Positions 60,893 to 64,000 of a DNA stretch of 64,000 nt are shown one piece after another (position 1 is the first letter of the stretch; every line of letters starts with the position of its first letter). Position numbers and translations under genes: made by a program. The notes under the pieces are model-generated. The model was not told the origin of the DNA and ran no database searches. It saw only the letters and a list, made by a program, of their open reading frames with translations. The stretch comes from Aurantiacibacter xanthus (lineage in GTDB: Bacteria; Pseudomonadota; Alphaproteobacteria; Sphingomonadales; Sphingomonadaceae), in the NCBI RefSeq assembly GCF_003584015.1, contig NZ_QXFM01000007.1, positions 1 through 64,000 of the forward strand, written 5' to 3'.

Positions 60893-61305
60893 TTGCGCGC
60901 CCTCATCCGCCGCACGATGGCAAAGCCCGCCACCAGCACCACGATTACCGGAATCGCAAACAGCGGCCAGGTCGAGCTGCTCAGATGAGGCTTGTAACTG
61001 ACATAGTCGCCATAGCGCGAGACCAGCCAGGCGCGGATCGCCTCGGGATCTTCGCCCGCGGCAATGCGGGTGCGGACCTGATGGCGCATGTCGCCCGCCA
61101 TCGGTGCATCGCTGTCGGCAATCGACTGGCTCTGGCACTTGAGGCAGCGCAGCGTGAACATCAGTTCCTGCGCCTTGGCTTCAAGCGCCGGGTCTTCGAG
61201 CTGCTGATAGGCATAGGGCGCGGGCGGCATGGTATCCTGCCCCAGCACCGGGGCAGCCAGCGGCAGCGCGAGGACCAGCGCCAGCAGAGCGATCAGCCTC
61301 TTCAT
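60889..61305 (-). CDS. ccmH: Cytochrome c-type biogenesis protein CcmH (CcmL type)
   Basis: This 138-residue membrane-bound thiol reductase keeps the apocytochrome cysteines reduced. The LRCLKCQ motif carries the CxxC; a signal peptide precedes it and a C-terminal helix (WPLFAIPVIVVLVAGFAIV) anchors it. It overlaps ccmG and ccmI by 4 bases. Confidence 0.94.
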   Translation of the reverse strand: MKRLIALLALVLALPLAAPVLGQDTMPPAPYAYQQLEDPALEAKAQELMFTLRCLKCQSQSIADSDAPMAGDMRHQVRTRIAAGEDPEAIRAWLVSRYGDYVSYKPHLSSSTWPLFAIPVIVVLVAGFAIVRRMRARK

Positions 61306-61838
61306 GCGCCTGCCTTCCGCAGTTCCTCAAGGATCATGCTGACCTGCTCCGGGCGGATATCGCCGATATGCTGATAGGTGATGCGCCCCTTGCCGTCGAT
61401 CACGAAGGTTTCCGGCACCCCCGAGGAGCCGAGCGAAAGCTGCACCTCGGAAATGTCGTCACGCCCGATGCGGGTGAAGGGGTTGCCGTATGTGGCGAGA
61501 AAACGGTCCACGTCTTCCTCGCGGTCGCGGATCGCCACACCGACAATGGGCACACCGGCGCGCTCCAGCTCGGCCAGTTGCGGGGCCTCAGCGGCGCAGG
61601 GTACGCACCAGCTGGCGAAGATGTTGAGCAGCTTGGGCTTGCCGTCAGCCAGATCGGCGCTGGAAAGCGCCGGGCGGCTTCCGCTGGCAGCGGGCAGGTC
61701 AAAAGCGGGAATCTCCTGCCCGACCATCGCGCTCTTCACGAATTCTTCCTTGGGCTGGCTCAGCTGATAGGCGAACAGGCCGAACAGGAAGGTGGCAATG
61801 CCAACCAGCACCCACAGGCCGATGCGGACTTTCCTCAT
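61302..61838 (-). CDS. ccmG: Thiol:disulfide interchange protein CcmG/DsbE
   Basis: This 178-residue membrane-anchored thioredoxin-like protein has an N-terminal helix (IGLWVLVGIATFLFGLFAY), the active site ASWCVPCAAEAP and the family's acidic insert. It donates electrons to the apocytochrome. The ATG at 61838 overlaps the ccmF stop. Confidence 0.94.
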   Translation of the reverse strand: MRKVRIGLWVLVGIATFLFGLFAYQLSQPKEEFVKSAMVGQEIPAFDLPAASGSRPALSSADLADGKPKLLNIFASWCVPCAAEAPQLAELERAGVPIVGVAIRDREEDVDRFLATYGNPFTRIGRDDISEVQLSLGSSGVPETFVIDGKGRITYQHIGDIRPEQVSMILEELRKAGA

Positions 61839-63787
61839 GCGCGTGCCTCCTGCTCTTCGCGGCGCTCGGCCAGCTTGCCCGCCGCCGAGCGACGGCGCAG
61901 ATCGCTCACCACGCGCCCGACCAGCGCCAGCACGCCGCCCAGTGCGATCAACAGGCCGCCATACCAGATCCAGGTGACAAACGGCTTCCACCACAGGCGC
62001 AGCTGCCAGCGCCCGTCCTGCACCTGGTTGCCCATCGCGACATACAGCTGGCCGTTCCAGCGCGTGATCAGCGCCACTTCGCTGGTTTCCTGCGGCGGAG
62101 CCCAGAAATGACGGTCCTGCGGACGCGCATCGCGCCATTTGCCGCCCTCGTAGGCGACCTGCATCTCGGCCTCCATCGCGACCCAGTTCGGCCCGGCGGC
62201 GGGCTTCACCGCATCGAGCCGCACCTGCCACGGGCCGATGTCGACCACGTCGCCGATGTCAGAGGCGATCAGCCGCTCCTGCTGGAACGCGCTATCGGCA
62301 GACATACCGAACAGCGCCACGGCGAGCCCGAAGTGCCCGATGCACATGCCCCAGACCGCCAGCGGCAAGCGCCGCAGCGAGCGCCCGCGCAGCGGCATGA
62401 AGCTCGACACCGCCACCGCAATCGAAAGCCCGAGGCCAAGCAACGCCAGCACGGCAATATCGGTGAGCACAGCGGTGCCAATCAGTACGGCCAGCCCCAG
62501 CGCAGCGGCAATCAGCACCGGCCATTTCACGCGGGCAAAGCTGTCCTTGCGCCAGCGCAGCAGCGGCCCGATCACCAGCACCGCCATCATCGGGAAGAAG
62601 AAGATCGCGCTCACCGGATCGAAATAGGGCGGCCCCACCGAGACCTTCACGCCGAAAGCTTCGGTCAGCAGCGGATAGAGCGTGCCCAGCAACACGATGC
62701 CGAGGATAGCCGACAGCATGACGTTGTTGACCACCAGCGCACCCTCGCGGCTCATCGGCGAGAAGCGTTCGCCCTCGGCCACGGTGCCCGCGCGGGTAGC
62801 GAAGAGCGCCAGCGCGCCGCCGATGTTGATCGCCAGCAGAGCGAGGATGAAGCTGCCGCGCTCGGGATCGACCGCGAAGGCATGAACGCTGGTGAGAATG
62901 CCCGAACGCACGAGGAAGGTGCCGACCATGCTCATCGAGAAGGCCACCACGCCGAGCATGATCGTCCAGGTCCGCAAGGCATCGCGCGCGGCGAGCACGC
63001 TGGCCGAATGCAGCAAGGCCGTCGCTGCCAGCCAGGGCATCAGCGAGGCGTTTTCCACCGGGTCCCAGAACCACCAGCCACCCCAGCCCAGCTCATAATA
63101 AGCCCAGTACGAGCCGGCGGTGATACCGATGGTAAGGAAAATCCACGCGCCCAGCACCCAGGGGCGCATCACGCGGGCAAAGTCGGGCGTCACATTGCGC
63201 GTGAGCAGCGCGCCGACGGCAAAGCTGAACGCCACCGACAGGCCGACATAGCCGACATAGAGGGTGGTCGGATGGTAGGCGGCCGCCACGTCCTGCAACA
63301 ATGGGTTGAGGCCCGAACCCTCGGGCGGTGCCGGGTTGAGCCGCTCAAACGGATTGGAGGAGATCAGCAGGAAGGCATAGAACCCCAGCCCGACGAAGGC
63401 CTGCGCGCCGAGCGTCGCCAGCATCGTGCGTTCGGGCAGCCGCCGCTCGATCAGCGCGATCGCCCCGCCCGCCACGGCCATGATCGTCACCCACATGAGC
63501 ATCGAGCCCTCGTGGTTGCTCCAGGCACCGGCGATCTTGAACACCATCGGCTTCATCGAGTGCGAATTGTTCGCCACCAGCAGCACCGAAAGATCGGTGA
63601 CGATAAAGCTGTAGAGCAGGCACAGGAACGCCAGCCCGCACAGCCCGGCCTGAAGCAGGGCCGCCGGGCGCACGAGGGCGGCCAGCGGATGGCTCTTCTC
63701 GCCCGCCCCCAGCAGCCCGCCGATCAGTTGCAAGGCAGCAAGCGCCGCGGACAGCCACAGCGCGGCAAGGCCGATCTCCGGTATCAT
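61835..63787 (-). CDS. ccmF: Heme lyase CcmF
   Basis: This 650-residue multi-spanning protein has the WWD heme-handling motif [18 protein letters not shown] and conserved His residues in [18 protein letters not shown] helices. It transfers heme from holo-CcmE to apocytochrome c. It overlaps ccmE and ccmG by 4 bases. Confidence 0.96.
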   Translation of the reverse strand: MIPEIGLAALWLSAALAALQLIGGLLGAGEKSHPLAALVRPAALLQAGLCGLAFLCLLYSFIVTDLSVLLVANNSHSMKPMVFKIAGAWSNHEGSMLMWVTIMAVAGGAIALIERRLPERTMLATLGAQAFVGLGFYAFLLISSNPFERLNPAPPEGSGLNPLLQDVAAAYHPTTLYVGYVGLSVAFSFAVGALLTRNVTPDFARVMRPWVLGAWIFLTIGITAGSYWAYYELGWGGWWFWDPVENASLMPWLAATALLHSASVLAARDALRTWTIMLGVVAFSMSMVGTFLVRSGILTSVHAFAVDPERGSFILALLAINIGGALALFATRAGTVAEGERFSPMSREGALVVNNVMLSAILGIVLLGTLYPLLTEAFGVKVSVGPPYFDPVSAIFFFPMMAVLVIGPLLRWRKDSFARVKWPVLIAAALGLAVLIGTAVLTDIAVLALLGLGLSIAVAVSSFMPLRGRSLRRLPLAVWGMCIGHFGLAVALFGMSADSAFQQERLIASDIGDVVDIGPWQVRLDAVKPAAGPNWVAMEAEMQVAYEGGKWRDARPQDRHFWAPPQETSEVALITRWNGQLYVAMGNQVQDGRWQLRLWWKPFVTWIWYGGLLIALGGVLALVGRVVSDLRRRSAAGKLAERREEQEARA

Positions 63788-64000
63788 TCGAGCGTCGCTT
63801 CCACTTGCCTACGCACCTGCTCCTGGCTCATCCCTTCAAGCTCCTTGGGCACGTAGTTCTCATCATGCTTCGCAAGCAGCTCTTCAGCCACGAACACACC
63901 GTCGGCGCCCATCCGGCCATCGGCGACGACGCCCGAGCCTTCGACAAACAGCGCCGGGACGATGCCGGTGAAGCTGACCGGCACCTTGGCCGTGCCGTCT
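63784..64000 (-). CDS. ccmE: Heme chaperone CcmE, 3' part only
   Basis: The window end cuts the gene. The visible 71 residues or so contain [23 protein letters not shown] and [13 protein letters not shown], whose His covalently binds heme. The stop overlaps the ccmF start (ATGA). Confidence 0.93.
   Translation of the reverse strand, partial: DGTAKVPVSFTGIVPALFVEGSGVVADGRMGADGVFVAEELLAKHDENYVPKELEGMSQEQVRRQVEATLE

Noticed and set aside
58019..60988. 989-codon open frame on the + strand
   Set aside because: It lies antisense to kup and ccmI, is extremely rich in His, Arg and Gln, and is a typical shadow in high-GC DNA.
62108..63856. 582-codon open frame on the + strand
   Set aside because: It is antisense to ccmF, with the same composition bias as other shadows.
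1..64000. CRISPR arrays
   Set aside because: No regularly spaced identical repeats or cas genes were seen; the repeats present are dispersed REP-like or paired direct repeats.

Overview
The window looks like a chromosomal segment of an alphaproteobacterium of the order Sphingomonadales, probably Erythrobacteraceae or a close relative. The evidence is high GC, sphingomonad-style TonB receptors, the 'TTCGACAGGCTCAG' and 'TGGATTGCTTCGCT' repeat families, and the luxI-phyH pairing. It divides at a tRNA-Met gene (39181-39257). Everything to the left (1-39 kb) has the character of a genomic island: an integrase beside the tRNA, toxin-antitoxin-like modules, IS remnants, broken genes and specialised metabolism. 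Everything to the right (39-64 kb) is core housekeeping DNA.

Region 1 (1-3 kb) holds a RES/Xre toxin-antitoxin pair and an MNT-HEPN protein. Each is flanked by its own pair of imperfect direct repeats. Region 2 (3-15.7 kb) is the centrepiece: a lasso-peptide locus controlled by, or at least joined to, two sensory systems. One arm on the + strand encodes an ECF sigma factor, a FecR anti-sigma factor, a FecA-type TonB receptor and an AtxE2-type lasso-peptide isopeptidase. The opposing arm on the - strand runs luxR, luxI, phyH, gntR, the lasso precursor (a 42-residue gene missed by normal ORF calling), the B protease with its leader-recognition domain, and the C macrolactam synthetase. The predicted mature peptide starts GDGLEPFD (Gly1-Asp8 ring) and ends GIADD. 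A perfect 18-bp lux-box palindrome lies upstream of luxI.

Region 3 (15.7-18 kb) is a scrapyard: a frameshifted DUF6499/DUF2285 gene, an internal IS5-type fragment, a decayed IS3-type element, and a sliver of a second RES toxin gene. Region 4 (18-26.2 kb) has a PaoABC-like molybdenum aldehyde oxidoreductase, a fragment of fumC, and an iron-uptake trio (TonB siderophore receptor, small membrane protein, PepSY membrane protein) whose last codons lie inside an IS5-family element (26207-27042). Region 5 (27-39 kb) has a DUF1989/GntA-like heme-enzyme pair, stress and DNA-repair genes (DUF3008, SDR, Ku-MgtC-LigD), DUF421, a flavodoxin-like protein, a fumC gene interrupted by an in-frame amber codon, and the island integrase.

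Region 6 (39-64 kb) carries thpR, mltG, fabF, acpP, aspS, rnd, oxyR, pgsA, an MFS transporter, a ThDP enzyme, an EVE protein, a GGDEF-EAL protein with a deleted EAL core, dapF-mtaB-ftsY (coupled by 4-base overlaps), yciB, kup and the ccmE-F-G-H-I cytochrome c maturation operon (each junction a 4-base overlap), with ccmE cut by the window end.
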